In this document: piece after piece, positions 1-9,631 of the stretch | Layout of the letters: each line of letters opens with the position of its first letter | Position numbering within the stretch: position 1 is the first letter of the stretch | NCBI GenBank assembly: GCA_963709395.1 | Contig: CAVPWP010000020.1 | Span: forward strand, 62,001-126,000 | Direction of reading: 5' to 3' | Length of the DNA: 64,000 nt | From: CAVPWP01 sp963709395 | Lineage (GTDB): Bacteria > Pseudomonadota > Alphaproteobacteria > Rhodobacterales > Rhodobacteraceae | Notes under the pieces: generated by a model | Told to the model about the DNA's origin: nothing | What the model saw: the letters and a program-made list of their open reading frames with translations, nothing else | The model's database searches: none | Program-made: the position numbers and the translations under genes

Positions 1-43
1 CCGACAACCCGTCGAGTGCCATCTGTCTACTCCCCGGTTCCTG

Positions 44-187
44 ATGACTCTGTTGTGGTCATCACTTGTCTTGATGCTGGGTGTTACGTGGGGTCTGGCG
101 GAACGGATCACCGCAATGATGACAAAACCGTTACCGCCGGGCCTCTCTGCCCGGGTTTTGCGCGGAACGGTGCCCGGGCCGCGTTAA
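44..187 (+). CDS. possible small hydrophobic protein, or 3' end of an upstream gene
   Basis: The frame gives 47 residues from an ATG, with a hydrophobic stretch near the N-terminus (about residues 3-18) followed by a basic, proline-rich tail. The frame stays open to the left edge of the window, so this may be the C-terminus of a gene that starts outside. No clear ribosome binding site is visible and I do not recognise the sequence. It ends about 55 bp before the comM-like gene. Confidence 0.25.
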   Translation: MTLLWSSLVLMLGVTWGLAERITAMMTKPLPPGLSARVLRGTVPGPR

Positions 188-242
188 CCATTCTTAAACC
201 ACGGCGGCCTTAGCCCGGAGAGGGAAGATTCCGGGAACCCGC

Positions 243-1754
243 ATGGTCGCGCGCGCCTACACCGTCGCATTCGAGGGGATCGAGGCCCGCCTTGTCGAGG
301 TTCAATGCGCCGTAGCCCCCGGCGTTCCAGCTTTCTCGATCGTCGGACTGCCGGACAAGGCGGTGTCCGAGGCCCGCGAACGGGTGCGCGCGGCCCTCAC
401 CGCGATGGCCATCGCCCTGCCCGCGCGCAGGATAACGATCAACCTCTCGCCCGCCGACTTGCCAAAGGAGGGGTCGCATTTCGATCTGCCCATCGCGCTG
501 GCGCTTCTGGCGGCGATCGACGTGGTGCCCGCCGATGAGATCGAGGGCGCGGTGTCGCTGGGCGAGTTGTCTCTTGACGGGTCGCTGATCCAGGTTGCGG
601 GCGCGCTGCCAGCGGCAGTGGCGGCGGCCGAAAGCGGGCGCACGCTGCTTTGCCCCCGCGGCTGCGGTGCCGAGGCCGCCTGGGTCGACGCGACGAAAGT
701 CATCGCAGCCCCTACCCTGGCCGAGATGGTGGCCCATCTGAACGGTCGCGCGCCGCTGTCGCCCGCGTCGCCGGGCGAGGTGCGCTCCGATCCCACGATG
801 CGCGACCTGCGCGACGTGAAGGGGCAGGAACGCGCCAAGCGCGCGCTTGAAATCGCGGCGGCGGGACGGCATCACCTGCTGCTGGTCGGCACGCCGGGAT
901 CGGGCAAGTCGATGCTGGCGGCCCGCCTGCCCGGCATCCTGCCACCGCTGAGCCCGGCCGAGGCGCTTGAAACCTCGATGATCCAGTCGCTCTGCGGGCT
1001 TCTCGACGAAGGCGGCATCTCGCGCAGCCGGCCCTTTCGCCAGCCCCATCACACCGCGTCGATGGCCGCCATTGTCGGCGGCGGCAAGGGCGCGAAGCCG
1101 GGCGAGATCAGCCTGGCCCATAACGGCGTTCTTTTCATGGACGAGTTTCCCGAGTTTCCACGCGGCGTGCTCGAGACGCTGCGCCAGCCGATCGAGACCG
1201 GCGACGTGGTCGTCGCCCGCGCCAACGCGCATATCCGCTATCCCTGCCGCTTCATGCTGGTCGCCGCCGCAAACCCCTGCAAATGCGGCTACCTGACCGA
1301 TCCGGCCCGCGCCTGCGGCCGCGCGCCCCTGTGCGGCGAGGACTACATGGGGCGCATCTCGGGGCCGCTGATGGACCGGTTCGACCTGCGGGTCGAAGTG
1401 CCGCCAGTGTCCTATCGCGACCTCGACCTGCCTGCGGATGGCGAGGCCAGCAGCCGTGTCGCGGCCCGCGTCGCCACCGCGCGGCAGCGACAGGCGACGC
1501 GTTTCGCGGGGGTCGAGGACGTCCGCGTCAACGCTGATGCCGAAGGCGCGCTTCTGGAAGAGATCGCGGCGCCCGACGACGAAGGCCGGGCCTTCCTTGC
1601 CCGCGCCGCCGAACGTTTTGCCCTCTCGGCCCGCGGCTATCACCGGGTGATGCGAGTCGCCCGCACGATTGCGGATCTGGCCGGCGACGACAATGTCGGC
1701 CGCCCGCATGTGGCCGAGGCGCTGAGCTTCCGGATGCCTGTCGGGACGGGATAG
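243..1754 (+). CDS. comM: YifB/ComM family Mg-chelatase-like AAA ATPase
   Basis: A 503-residue cytosolic AAA+ ATPase of the YifB/ComM family. Members with known roles are helicases that promote branch migration during natural transformation. The N-terminal ChlI-like domain covers about residues 20-140. The Walker A motif GTPGSGKS is at 216-223 and the Walker B region (LFMDEFPEF) is near 298. A Mg-chelatase-type C-terminal domain ends with the family's AEALSFR-type tail. The length is typical. The ATG follows GGGAACC within about 10 bp. It is convergent with gshB, 22 bp away. The family assignment is firm. A role in DNA uptake in this organism is inference. Confidence 0.93.
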   Translation: MVARAYTVAFEGIEARLVEVQCAVAPGVPAFSIVGLPDKAVSEARERVRAALTAMAIALPARRITINLSPADLPKEGSHFDLPIALALLAAIDVVPADEIEGAVSLGELSLDGSLIQVAGALPAAVAAAESGRTLLCPRGCGAEAAWVDATKVIAAPTLAEMVAHLNGRAPLSPASPGEVRSDPTMRDLRDVKGQERAKRALEIAAAGRHHLLLVGTPGSGKSMLAARLPGILPPLSPAEALETSMIQSLCGLLDEGGISRSRPFRQPHHTASMAAIVGGGKGAKPGEISLAHNGVLFMDEFPEFPRGVLETLRQPIETGDVVVARANAHIRYPCRFMLVAAANPCKCGYLTDPARACGRAPLCGEDYMGRISGPLMDRFDLRVEVPPVSYRDLDLPADGEASSRVAARVATARQRQATRFAGVEDVRVNADAEGALLEEIAAPDDEGRAFLARAAERFALSARGYHRVMRVARTIADLAGDDNVGRPHVAEALSFRMPVGTG

Positions 1755-1776
1755 GCGGCCGGTCCGACCGACCCGC

Positions 1777-2715
1777 CTAGCGACGCGCCTCGATCGCCTC
1801 CCACACCAGCGCGGCGATGTTGCGTCCGTCGAAACGTTCAAGCTCCTGGATGCCGGTGGGCGAGGTCACGTTGATTTCGGTCAGGTAGTCGCCGATCACG
1901 TCGATACCGACGAAGACCTGTCCCTTTTCACGCAGCGTCGGCCCGATGGCCGCGCAGATCTCGCGATCGCGGTCAGTCAGGCCCGACTTCTCGGGGCGGC
2001 CGCCAACGTGCATGTTCGACCGCGTCTCGCCGGCAGCAGGCACCCGGTTGATCGCGCCCACGGGCTCGCCCTCGACAAGGATGATCCGCTTGTCGCCGTT
2101 CGACACGTCGGGGATGAACTTCTGTGCGATCAGCGGCTCGCGGCTCATGCTGGTGAAAAGCTCGTGCAGGCTGGAAAGGTTGCGGTCGTTCGGGTCAAGG
2201 CGGAACACCCCCGCGCCGCCGTTGCCGTAAAGCGGCTTGAGGATGATGTCGCCATGCGCGTGCTTGAAATCGCGCAAGGTCTCGAGATCGCGCGCGATGG
2301 TCGTGGGCGGGATGAGGTCCGGGAAGTTCAGGACCAGCAGTTTCTCGGGATAGTTGCGCACCCAGAACGGGTCGTTCACCACCAGCGTCGCGGGGTGGAC
2401 ATGGTCCAGAAGATGCGTGCTGGTGATGTAGCCCATGTCGAACGGCGGGTCCTGCCGCAGCCAGACCACGTCGAAATCGGCAAGATCGGCATGGCGGCGG
2501 TCGGCCAGCGTGACATGGTTGCCGCGTTCGCGCCGCACCACCATGTCGTGGCCCCTCGCTGTGACGCGGCCATCCTCGAACGCAAGGTGGTCCGGGGTAT
2601 AGAAGAACAGCGAATGTCCCCGCGCCTGTGCCTCTTCCGCCAGCCGGAACGAGCTGTCGGCGTCGATGTTGACGTTCTGGATCGGGTCCATCTGGAAGGC
2701 GACCTTGAGGCTCAT
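1777..2715 (-). CDS. gshB: glutathione synthase
   Basis: ATP-grasp enzyme that joins glycine to gamma-glutamylcysteine, the last step of glutathione synthesis in the cytosol. The sequence has the prokaryotic GshB N-terminal domain (KVAFQMDPIQ near the start), the ATP-grasp segment with ILKPLYGNGGAGVFR near residue 150, and the C-terminal INVTSPTGIQEL motif that binds metal and substrate. About 312 residues from the chosen start, the usual length. The second of two adjacent ATGs (2718 and 2715) is used because MSLKVAF matches the family start. The frame extends further upstream without family sequence. It precedes yraN and rsmI in opposite order on the same strand, a common alphaproteobacterial cluster. 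Confidence 0.95.
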   Translation of the reverse strand: MSLKVAFQMDPIQNVNIDADSSFRLAEEAQARGHSLFFYTPDHLAFEDGRVTARGHDMVVRRERGNHVTLADRRHADLADFDVVWLRQDPPFDMGYITSTHLLDHVHPATLVVNDPFWVRNYPEKLLVLNFPDLIPPTTIARDLETLRDFKHAHGDIILKPLYGNGGAGVFRLDPNDRNLSSLHELFTSMSREPLIAQKFIPDVSNGDKRIILVEGEPVGAINRVPAAGETRSNMHVGGRPEKSGLTDRDREICAAIGPTLREKGQVFVGIDVIGDYLTEINVTSPTGIQELERFDGRNIAALVWEAIEARR

Positions 2716-2788
2716 CATCGTCCCTTGTGCTGTGCGAGACACCTACATGGAACAGCCCGGCTGGGCGCGCAATGGGTCCTGCACGCCT

Positions 2789-3148
2789 TCAGGCCGTGAT
2801 GTTGGGCACGATCTCGACCCGTCCCTCGCCATCCACCGCCGCCAGGTCGATCCGCATCGGGACCAGCCCGGGCGCGTCGAGCGTGCCGATGTATTCCTCG
2901 GCCGCCAGCGCGATGCGGGCAAGCTGGCGGGGCGACAGGCTGTGCAGCGCCGTGTCATGGGTCGCGGCGGCCTTCACCTCGACGAAAACCACGCCCCCGG
3001 CCTCGAAGGCATCATCGAGGATGAGGTCGATCTCACCGGCCTTGCCGCGCCAGCGGCGGGCCCGCAGTCTGTGACCGGCGGCCTCGTAGGCACGCTGCAC
3101 GATATCTTCGGCGGCAAGGCCCGCGTGATAGGACCGCGCACCGCTCAT
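2789..3148 (-). CDS. YraN family (UPF0102) putative endonuclease
   Basis: A 119-residue protein with the restriction-endonuclease-like fold signature of the UPF0102/YraN family. The active-site pattern is visible as GEIDLILDD near residue 40 followed by VFVEVKA near 55. An N-terminal Glu and the RWRGKAGEID stretch are also family features. The cellular role of YraN is not settled. The start overlaps the rsmI stop by 4 bp, so the two are almost certainly translationally coupled, which is the normal arrangement for this pair. Confidence 0.9.
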   Translation of the reverse strand: MSGARSYHAGLAAEDIVQRAYEAAGHRLRARRWRGKAGEIDLILDDAFEAGGVVFVEVKAAATHDTALHSLSPRQLARIALAAEEYIGTLDAPGLVPMRIDLAAVDGEGRVEIVPNITA

Positions 3149-3999
3149 GCGTCACGGTCGAGGGCCAGTGCGGCCTGGTAGACCTCGCGCCGGGGCAGGT
3201 TCAGCGCCTCGGCCACCTCGCGCGCGGCATCCTTGACGCTGGACGTTTCCATCGCCGCACGCAGGGCAGTTTCCAGATCCGCCTCGGTCACGGCCTCGGT
3301 GCCGCGGTCGATCAGCACGACGATCTCGCCCTTGCGGGGCATGTCGGCCAGCGCCTCGTCGATCCGGCCGAGGGGCGCGCGGCGAACCTCTTCGAACTTC
3401 TTGGTCAGTTCGCGGCAGACCGCCACCTCACGGTCATCGCCCATGACGGCGCGGCAGGACGCCAGAAGCTTGTCGATCCGCTTGGGGCTTTCGTAGAGAA
3501 CCAGCGTGGCCTGCACCGGCGCAAGCTCGGCCAGGAACTTGCGGCGGGCGGAGTCCGTCGTCGGGGCGAACCCCGCGAAGAGGAAGCGGTCGGTGGGAAG
3601 CCCGGCGATCGACAGCGCCGTGATCGCCGCGGAGGGGCCCGGCGCCGCGGTCACGGGATGTCCCGCCGCGCGTGCGTCCCGCACCAGCGCATAGCCCGGA
3701 TCGGCGACAAGCGGCGTGCCGGCCTCGGAGGCGTAGGCCACGGACCTGCCCGCCGCGAGATGGGCCAGAAGCCTCGGCCGCATCTGGGCGCCGTTGTGGT
3801 CGTGGTAGGCGATGACCGGCCGGTCGCCAATCGCCACGCCGTGGATCGCCATGAGATGCCGCAGGCTGCGGGTGTCCTCGGCGGCCAGAACGTCGGCCGC
3901 GCCCAGAATATCCAGCGCACGCAACGTGATATCACGCGCCGAGCCAATGGGCGTGGCGACGATGTAGAGACCGGGGTCAATGGGGCCGGGGACGCTCAT
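3145..3999 (-). CDS. rsmI: 16S rRNA (cytidine(1402)-2'-O)-methyltransferase RsmI
   Basis: A 284-residue SAM-dependent methyltransferase of the tetrapyrrole-methylase fold that methylates the ribose of C1402 in the decoding centre of 16S rRNA. The N-terminal GLYIVATPIGSARDITLRAL segment and EDTRSLRHLM near residue 40 are diagnostic. SEAGTPLVADPGY near residue 90 and APGPSA near 118 form the SAM pocket. It is the first gene of an rsmI-yraN-gshB run on the minus strand. It is divergent from the lipoprotein gene at 4100 across 100 bp, which must hold both promoters. Confidence 0.96.
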   Translation of the reverse strand: MSVPGPIDPGLYIVATPIGSARDITLRALDILGAADVLAAEDTRSLRHLMAIHGVAIGDRPVIAYHDHNGAQMRPRLLAHLAAGRSVAYASEAGTPLVADPGYALVRDARAAGHPVTAAPGPSAAITALSIAGLPTDRFLFAGFAPTTDSARRKFLAELAPVQATLVLYESPKRIDKLLASCRAVMGDDREVAVCRELTKKFEEVRRAPLGRIDEALADMPRKGEIVVLIDRGTEAVTEADLETALRAAMETSSVKDAAREVAEALNLPRREVYQAALALDRDA

Positions 4000-4099
4000 G
4001 GGCGTGCCCCGTGCCCGCCACAGCGGCCCTGCGATTTACATGGTTGGCGGTTGCGCATAGGGTCGCCGAAAAGGATCGCCGCAAGGGAAAGATGACATC

Positions 4100-5269
4100 A
4101 TGGTCGCGCTTTTGAACGCCCTCCGCAAGGTCACCCTCCTCGCCACCGTGATGGTCGGGGCCCTCGCCCTTGCCGCCTGCGACACCGCAACTGTCGGCGG
4201 CGGTCCGTCGATCAACACCCGCGCACCGGTCACGGTGGCACTTCTGGTGCCCGCCAGTGGCGGCGATAGCGGCGGGGCGCTGGCCGCAAGCCTCGAGAAT
4301 GCGGCGCGTCTGGCGGTGAGCGATCTGCAGGGCGCCGAGATCGACCTGCGCGTCTACGACACCGGCGGAAACCCCGCACTCGCTGCACAGGTAGCACAGC
4401 AGGCGGTGCAGGACGGGGCAAGAATCATTCTCGGGCCGGTCTTCGCCGAGGCTGCGAACGCGGCTGGCGGCGCGGTCGCTGCGCGCGGAATCAACGTGCT
4501 GTCCTTTTCGAACAACCCCGCCATCGCCGGGGGCAATGTCTTCGTTCTCGGATCGACCTTCCAGGGCACGGCGGATCGGCTGGTTCGCTATGCCAATGCA
4601 CAGGGCAAGGGCGACATCTTCATCGTTCACGCGCAGGACACCGCCGAGACGCTGGGCCGCGATGCCATCCAGGGGGCGATCCAGTCCTCGGGCGGGCGGC
4701 TTGCGGGCGTGGCCTCATTCGAGTTGTCGCAGCAGGGTGTGATCAACGCCATTCCGCGAATCTCCGACGAGATCGAACTGTCGAATGCCTCGTCCGTGTT
4801 TCTGACGTCGGGCACGGCGGGCGCCCTGCCCTTCCTCGCCGACCTTCTGCCGGAGAACGGGCTCGACAATACCGAGGTTCAGGTGATCGGGCTTCAGCGC
4901 TTCGACATCCCGTCGAGCGCGCTGTCGCTGGCCGGCCTGCAGAACGGCTGGTTCGCCCTGCCCGACCCGTCCACTGCGCAGCAATTCCAGGCGCGCTACA
5001 CCGCCGCCTACGGGACGCCACCACATCCGCTGGCGGGGCTTGCCTATGACGGGATCGCCGCGATCGGGGCGCTGATCGCCACGGGCGACTCGGGCGCGCT
5101 GACCGCAGCGTCGCTGACGCGGCCCGGCGGCTTCGTCGGGGCCAACGGGATCTTCCGGCTAACGACCTCCGGCACGAATGAACGCGGGCTTGCTGTGGCT
5201 CAGGTACAGAACAACCAGGTGATCGTGATTGACCCCGCCCCCAGAAGCTTTGGTGGCGCCGGCTTCTGA
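4100..5269 (+). CDS. LpoA-like penicillin-binding protein activator lipoprotein
   Basis: A 389-residue protein with a lipoprotein signal peptide: hydrophobic residues 10-25 end in a lipobox LAAC, giving lipid attachment at about Cys27. The mature part has the type I periplasmic-binding fold (Peripla_BP_6-like), with VTVALLVPASGG near residue 45 and RIILGPVFAEA near 108. Related proteins are annotated as activators of penicillin-binding proteins (LpoA). Gammaproteobacterial LpoA is an outer-membrane lipoprotein that stimulates PBP1A. The start ATG has AAGGGAAAG about 11 bp upstream. Activation of a particular synthase here is inference. It overlaps the start of glnD. Confidence 0.85.
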   Translation: MVALLNALRKVTLLATVMVGALALAACDTATVGGGPSINTRAPVTVALLVPASGGDSGGALAASLENAARLAVSDLQGAEIDLRVYDTGGNPALAAQVAQQAVQDGARIILGPVFAEAANAAGGAVAARGINVLSFSNNPAIAGGNVFVLGSTFQGTADRLVRYANAQGKGDIFIVHAQDTAETLGRDAIQGAIQSSGGRLAGVASFELSQQGVINAIPRISDEIELSNASSVFLTSGTAGALPFLADLLPENGLDNTEVQVIGLQRFDIPSSALSLAGLQNGWFALPDPSTAQQFQARYTAAYGTPPHPLAGLAYDGIAAIGALIATGDSGALTAASLTRPGGFVGANGIFRLTTSGTNERGLAVAQVQNNQVIVIDPAPRSFGGAGF

Positions 5270-8036
5270 GCCGCGCGCGCCCGTTACAGCCCCAGTCCTC
5301 ATCGCCGAGGCGGTCAACATCTTCGATCCCGCGCGGGTCGCGGCCGATATCGCCGCTGCCGTCGAGGCGTCGGGCGGGGATCATCCCCGGATCAGGGCAG
5401 GAACCGTGCGCATCCTCAAGGCGGCCATGGCCGATGGCCGCGCCGTCATCGCCCAGGCCTTCGAGGCCCGTCCGCTTGCCTCGCGCGAGGCGGCCTCGGC
5501 CTACTGCTATCTGACCGACTGCATCGTGCGCGCCGTCTTCCATACGGCGACGCAGCATCTTCACCCGATGCCGAACCCGACCGGCGGCCAGCGCATCGCG
5601 CTTCTGGCGCTCGGGGGCTATGGCCGGGCGCAGATGGCCCCGTTTTCCGACGTCGACCTGCTGTTCCTGACGCCCTACAAGATCACCGGCTGGGCCGAGA
5701 GCGTGATCGAATCCATGCTCTACATGATGTGGGACCTCCACCTGAAAGTGGGCCATGCCAGCCGGACGGTGAAGGACTGCCTGAAGCAGGCACGGGACGA
5801 CTACACGATCCGGACTTCGCTTCTCGAGACCCGCCATCTGGAAGGCGACCCGACCCTCACGGCCGACTTGCAGAAACGGCTCTGGAACGAGGTCTTCAAG
5901 GGCACCGGGCCCGCCTATATCGAGGCCAAGCTGCAGGAGCGCCTCGAGCGGCACGAAAAGCAGGGCGGCCAGCGCTATGTGGTCGAACCGAACGTGAAGG
6001 AGGGCAAGGGCGGGCTGCGCGACCTTCAGACCCTGTTCTGGATCGCCAAGTACATCTACCGCGTCACCGATGCCTCGGACCTTGTCACGAAAGGGATGCT
6101 GACGCGCGAGGAATACAACAGCTTCCAGGCGGCCGAGACCTTCCTGATGGCAGTCAGGTGCCACATGCACCTGATTTCGGAACGCGCGGTCGAGCAGCTG
6201 ACCTTCGACCTTCAGGTCGCCGTGGCCGAGCGTATGGGCTACCGCGACAACGCGGGGCGTCGCGCGGTCGAGCATTTCATGCAGGCCTATTTCCGCCACG
6301 CAACGAAGGTCGGGGAACTCACCCGTATCTTCCTGACCGGGCTGGAGGCCAAACATGCCAAGAAGGCGCCAAGCCTTGTCGGCCTGTTCCGGCGGCGCAA
6401 GCCAGTCAAGCCGGGCTACACGATCGTTCACAACCGCCTTGCCATCGCGGATGACACGGCGTTCCTTTCCGACAAGCTGAACCTCTTGCGGATATTCGAA
6501 GAGGCGCTGCGCACGGGCTACCTGATCCACCCCGACGCGATGCGGCTGATCACGGCCAATTTCGACCTGATCGACGACGATATGCGCGCGTCGCCCGAGG
6601 CGAACCGCATCTTCCTTGACCTGATGCTCAAGCACGGGAACCCCGAACGAGCGCTCCGGCGCATGAACGAGCTGGGCGTTCTGGGCGCCTTCATGCCCGA
6701 GTTCGCCCCGATCGTGGCGATGATGCAGTTCAACATGTACCACCACTACACGGTGGACGAACACATCATCCAATGCATCAAGACTCTGGCTCAGATCGAA
6801 CGCGGCGAACTGGTCGAAGAGCTTCCCGTCGCCAGCCGCATCCTCAAGAATGGCGTGAACCGGAAAGTGCTTTACGTGGCGCTTCTGCTGCACGACATCG
6901 GCAAGGGCCGTCCCGAGGATCATTCCGTGCTCGGCGCCCAGATCGCCCGCAAGGTGGCTCCAAGGCTGGGGCTCAAGCGCGAGGAGGCCGAAACCGTCGA
7001 ATGGCTGGTCCGCTATCATCTGCTGATGTCGGACATGGCACAGAAGCGCGATCTGGCTGATCCGCGTACGGTGCGCGACTTTGCCAAGGCCGTGCGCACG
7101 ACAAAGCGGCTCGACCTGCTGACGGTTCTCACCGTCTGCGACATCCGCGGCGTCGGCCCCGGTGTCTGGAACAACTGGAAGGCCCAGCTGCTGCGCAGCC
7201 TCTACCGAGAAACCTGGACAGCCCTCGACACGGGACTCGAGGCCGTGAACCGCGAAAGCCGCGCCGACGAGGCCAAGCGGCAGCTGCGCGAGACACTGGC
7301 TGACTGGCCGGTCAAGGATGTCCGCACCGAGGTGGCACGGCATTACGGCCCCTACTGGACCGGCATGCCGGGCGAGGCGCATGTGGTCTTCGCCCGCCTC
7401 CTCAAAGAGATCGGCAACGACGAGGTGCGGATCGACCTGCTGCTCGACGCCGACCGGGACGCCACGCGAATCTGCTTCGCACTGGCCGATCACCCCGGCA
7501 TATTCTCGCGCCTTGCCGGGGCGCTGGCGCTGGTCGGCGCAAACGTCGTCGACGCGCGCACCTATACCTCGAAGGACGGCTATGCCACGGCGGTGTTCTG
7601 GGTGCAGGACGCGGACGGCCACCCGTTCGAAGCGTCACGCCACGAACGGCTGCGCCGGATGATCGGCCGGACGCTCATGGGCGAGGTCATCGCCAGCCAG
7701 GAACTCGTCGGACGCGACAAGCTGAAAAAACGCGAACGCGCCTTCACGGTCAATACGTCGATCACCTTCGACAACGAGGGGTCCGAGATCTACACGATCA
7801 TCGAGGTCGACACCCGTGACCGCCCGGGCCTGCTCTATGACCTCACCAGGACCCTGGCCGACAACAACGTCTATATCGCCTCGGCGGTCATCGCGACCTA
7901 CGGCGAACAGGTGGTCGACAGCTTCTATGTGAAGGACATGTTCGGGCTGAAGTTCCATTCGGTCCCGAAACAGAAACAGCTCGAGAAGAAGCTGCGCGAG
8001 GCCATCGCAAGGGGCAGCGCAAGGGCACGGTCGTGA
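5253..8036 (+). CDS. glnD: bifunctional [protein-PII] uridylyltransferase/uridylyl-removing enzyme
   Basis: Nitrogen sensor that adds UMP to PII proteins when nitrogen is scarce and removes it when glutamine is high. The nucleotidyltransferase motif GGYGRAQMAPFSDVDLLFL appears about 110 residues in. Next come a GlnD-specific helical linker, an HD domain (LLHDIGKG, about 550), and two C-terminal ACT domains (about 735 and 845) that bind glutamine. The full length of about 927 residues is typical. The start is uncertain: GTG at 5253 is preferred over TTG at 5229 because both lie inside the 3' end of the upstream lipoprotein gene and the GTG gives the shorter overlap. Confidence 0.95.
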   Translation: MAPASEPRAPVTAPVLIAEAVNIFDPARVAADIAAAVEASGGDHPRIRAGTVRILKAAMADGRAVIAQAFEARPLASREAASAYCYLTDCIVRAVFHTATQHLHPMPNPTGGQRIALLALGGYGRAQMAPFSDVDLLFLTPYKITGWAESVIESMLYMMWDLHLKVGHASRTVKDCLKQARDDYTIRTSLLETRHLEGDPTLTADLQKRLWNEVFKGTGPAYIEAKLQERLERHEKQGGQRYVVEPNVKEGKGGLRDLQTLFWIAKYIYRVTDASDLVTKGMLTREEYNSFQAAETFLMAVRCHMHLISERAVEQLTFDLQVAVAERMGYRDNAGRRAVEHFMQAYFRHATKVGELTRIFLTGLEAKHAKKAPSLVGLFRRRKPVKPGYTIVHNRLAIADDTAFLSDKLNLLRIFEEALRTGYLIHPDAMRLITANFDLIDDDMRASPEANRIFLDLMLKHGNPERALRRMNELGVLGAFMPEFAPIVAMMQFNMYHHYTVDEHIIQCIKTLAQIERGELVEELPVASRILKNGVNRKVLYVALLLHDIGKGRPEDHSVLGAQIARKVAPRLGLKREEAETVEWLVRYHLLMSDMAQKRDLADPRTVRDFAKAVRTTKRLDLLTVLTVCDIRGVGPGVWNNWKAQLLRSLYRETWTALDTGLEAVNRESRADEAKRQLRETLADWPVKDVRTEVARHYGPYWTGMPGEAHVVFARLLKEIGNDEVRIDLLLDADRDATRICFALADHPGIFSRLAGALALVGANVVDARTYTSKDGYATAVFWVQDADGHPFEASRHERLRRMIGRTLMGEVIASQELVGRDKLKKRERAFTVNTSITFDNEGSEIYTIIEVDTRDRPGLLYDLTRTLADNNVYIASAVIATYGEQVVDSFYVKDMFGLKFHSVPKQKQLEKKLREAIARGSARARS

Positions 8037-9631
8037 TTCAACCCATACGCCTGGTCGCGGGCATCCTGACGGTCGGGGTCTGGACACTTCTGAGCCGCCT
8101 GATGGGCTTCGTGCGCGACATCCTGATCGCGGCCTACCTTGGATCGGGTCCGGTGGCGGAAGCCTTCGTCGTGGCCTTTTCACTGCCCAACATGTTCCGG
8201 AGGTTCTTTGCCGAAGGGGCGTTCAACATGGCTTTCGTGCCGATGTTCTCGAAACGGCTCGAAGGCGGCGAGAACCCGTTGGCCTTCGCCCGCGACGCGT
8301 TCAGCGGGCTGGCGGCGGTGCTGATCCTCGTCACGCTGATCGCCATCCCGGCGATGCCCTGGCTGGTGCTGGCGATGGCCAGCGGTTTCGCCGCGGACGC
8401 GCGCTTCGACCTGACCGTGGTCTACGGCCGCTGGGCCTTTATCTACATCCTGTTCATCTCGCTCGCGGCGCTTCTGTCGGGCGTTCTCAACGCGTCGGGG
8501 CGCTTTGCGGCGGCGGCGGCGGCCCCCGTCCTTCTGAACCTGATCCTCGTCGTGGCACTTGTTCTCGCGGATGCCGGGATGATCGGCCCGATCGCGGGGC
8601 TTGGTGCCCGGGCCGGGGCCGGCTTCGAGGGGCTTGACTATGGGGCCGCGCTGATCGCGGGCGTCGTGGTCGCCGGCGTCGCGCAGATGGCCGTTCTCTG
8701 GGTCGCCGCGGCGCGGGCGGGATACCGGATTTTGCCGCACTGGCCGGTGATCACGCCCGAGCTCAAGCGGCTTGCCATCATCGCGGCGCCAGCGGCACTG
8801 GCCGGCGGGGTGGTGCAGATCAACCTGCTGATCGGGCGGCAGGTCGCCAGCTTCTTCGACGGCGCGATCGTGTGGCTGAGCATGGCCGACCGGCTTTACC
8901 AGTTGCCCCTGGGCGTGGTCGGCATCGCCATCGGCGTGGTGCTCCTGCCCGACCTTTCGCGGCGCCTGCGGGCCGAGGACACGGCGGGAGGACGCTATGC
9001 CTTCAACCGCGCGACCGAGATCTCGCTGATGCTGACGGTGCCTGCCGCTGTCGCGCTGGTGGTGATTCCGGGGCCGCTGGTGTCGGTCCTGTTCGAGCGC
9101 GGGGCCTTTACTGCCGAGGACACCGCCGCGACCGCCGCGGCGCTGGCGATCTATGGGTTGGGCCTGCCCGCCTTCGTCCTTCAGAAGGTCCTTCAGCCAC
9201 TGTTCTTTGCGCGCGAGGACACCCGGCGCCCGTTCTACTATGCGCTGGCCTCGATGGCGGTGAACGCGGTGCTGGCGATCGGGCTTGCGCCGCTGATCGG
9301 GTTTCTTGCCGCCGCCATCGGGACGACCTGCGCGGCCTGGGGAATGGTCGTGCTGCTGTGGCGCGGATCACGGCGGATGGGCGAGGCCGCGACGCTGGAT
9401 GACCGTCTAGTTCGGCGCACCCTGCGGATCGGTGCGGCCGCGGTCCTGATGGGGGCGATCATCTATGGCGGCCAGCTTCTGCTGGCCGACCTCCTGTTCG
9501 GCGGGCGCGAACGCTACCTGGCGCTTCTGGCCCTGATCGGGCTTGGGATCGTCAGCTATTTCGCAATCGGCCGCCTGATCGGAGCGCTTTCATTGGACGA
9601 GATCCGCACGGCGGTGCGCCGTCAGCGGTGA
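8033..9631 (+). CDS. murJ: lipid II flippase MurJ
   Basis: A 532-residue integral membrane protein of the MOP superfamily (MviN/MurJ) that moves lipid II across the inner membrane for peptidoglycan assembly. About fourteen hydrophobic segments are visible. The N-terminal LLSRLMGFVRDILIAAYLG and the following FRRFFAEGAFNMAFVP motif are characteristic MurJ sequences. The GTG start overlaps the glnD stop (GTGA), so the two are coupled. It converges on the rhomboid-fold gene with a 10-bp overlap of the 3' ends. Confidence 0.96.
   Translation: MIQPIRLVAGILTVGVWTLLSRLMGFVRDILIAAYLGSGPVAEAFVVAFSLPNMFRRFFAEGAFNMAFVPMFSKRLEGGENPLAFARDAFSGLAAVLILVTLIAIPAMPWLVLAMASGFAADARFDLTVVYGRWAFIYILFISLAALLSGVLNASGRFAAAAAAPVLLNLILVVALVLADAGMIGPIAGLGARAGAGFEGLDYGAALIAGVVVAGVAQMAVLWVAAARAGYRILPHWPVITPELKRLAIIAAPAALAGGVVQINLLIGRQVASFFDGAIVWLSMADRLYQLPLGVVGIAIGVVLLPDLSRRLRAEDTAGGRYAFNRATEISLMLTVPAAVALVVIPGPLVSVLFERGAFTAEDTAATAAALAIYGLGLPAFVLQKVLQPLFFAREDTRRPFYYALASMAVNAVLAIGLAPLIGFLAAAIGTTCAAWGMVVLLWRGSRRMGEAATLDDRLVRRTLRIGAAAVLMGAIIYGGQLLLADLLFGGRERYLALLALIGLGIVSYFAIGRLIGALSLDEIRTAVRRQR

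Noticed and set aside
16..213. 65-residue frame at the left edge
   Set aside because: Cys- and Gly-rich composition, no ribosome binding site, no hydrophobic or domain pattern. The hydrophobic frame at 44-187 is a better candidate.
4743..7622. Very long open frame on the minus strand across glnD (959 residues)
   Set aside because: It lies opposite glnD, has no domain, and is rich in Arg/His/Gly as expected from the antisense of a GC-rich gene. The same holds for the long antisense frames at 35202-37157, 46878-48644, 51675-53243, 58573-60531 and 61703-63667.
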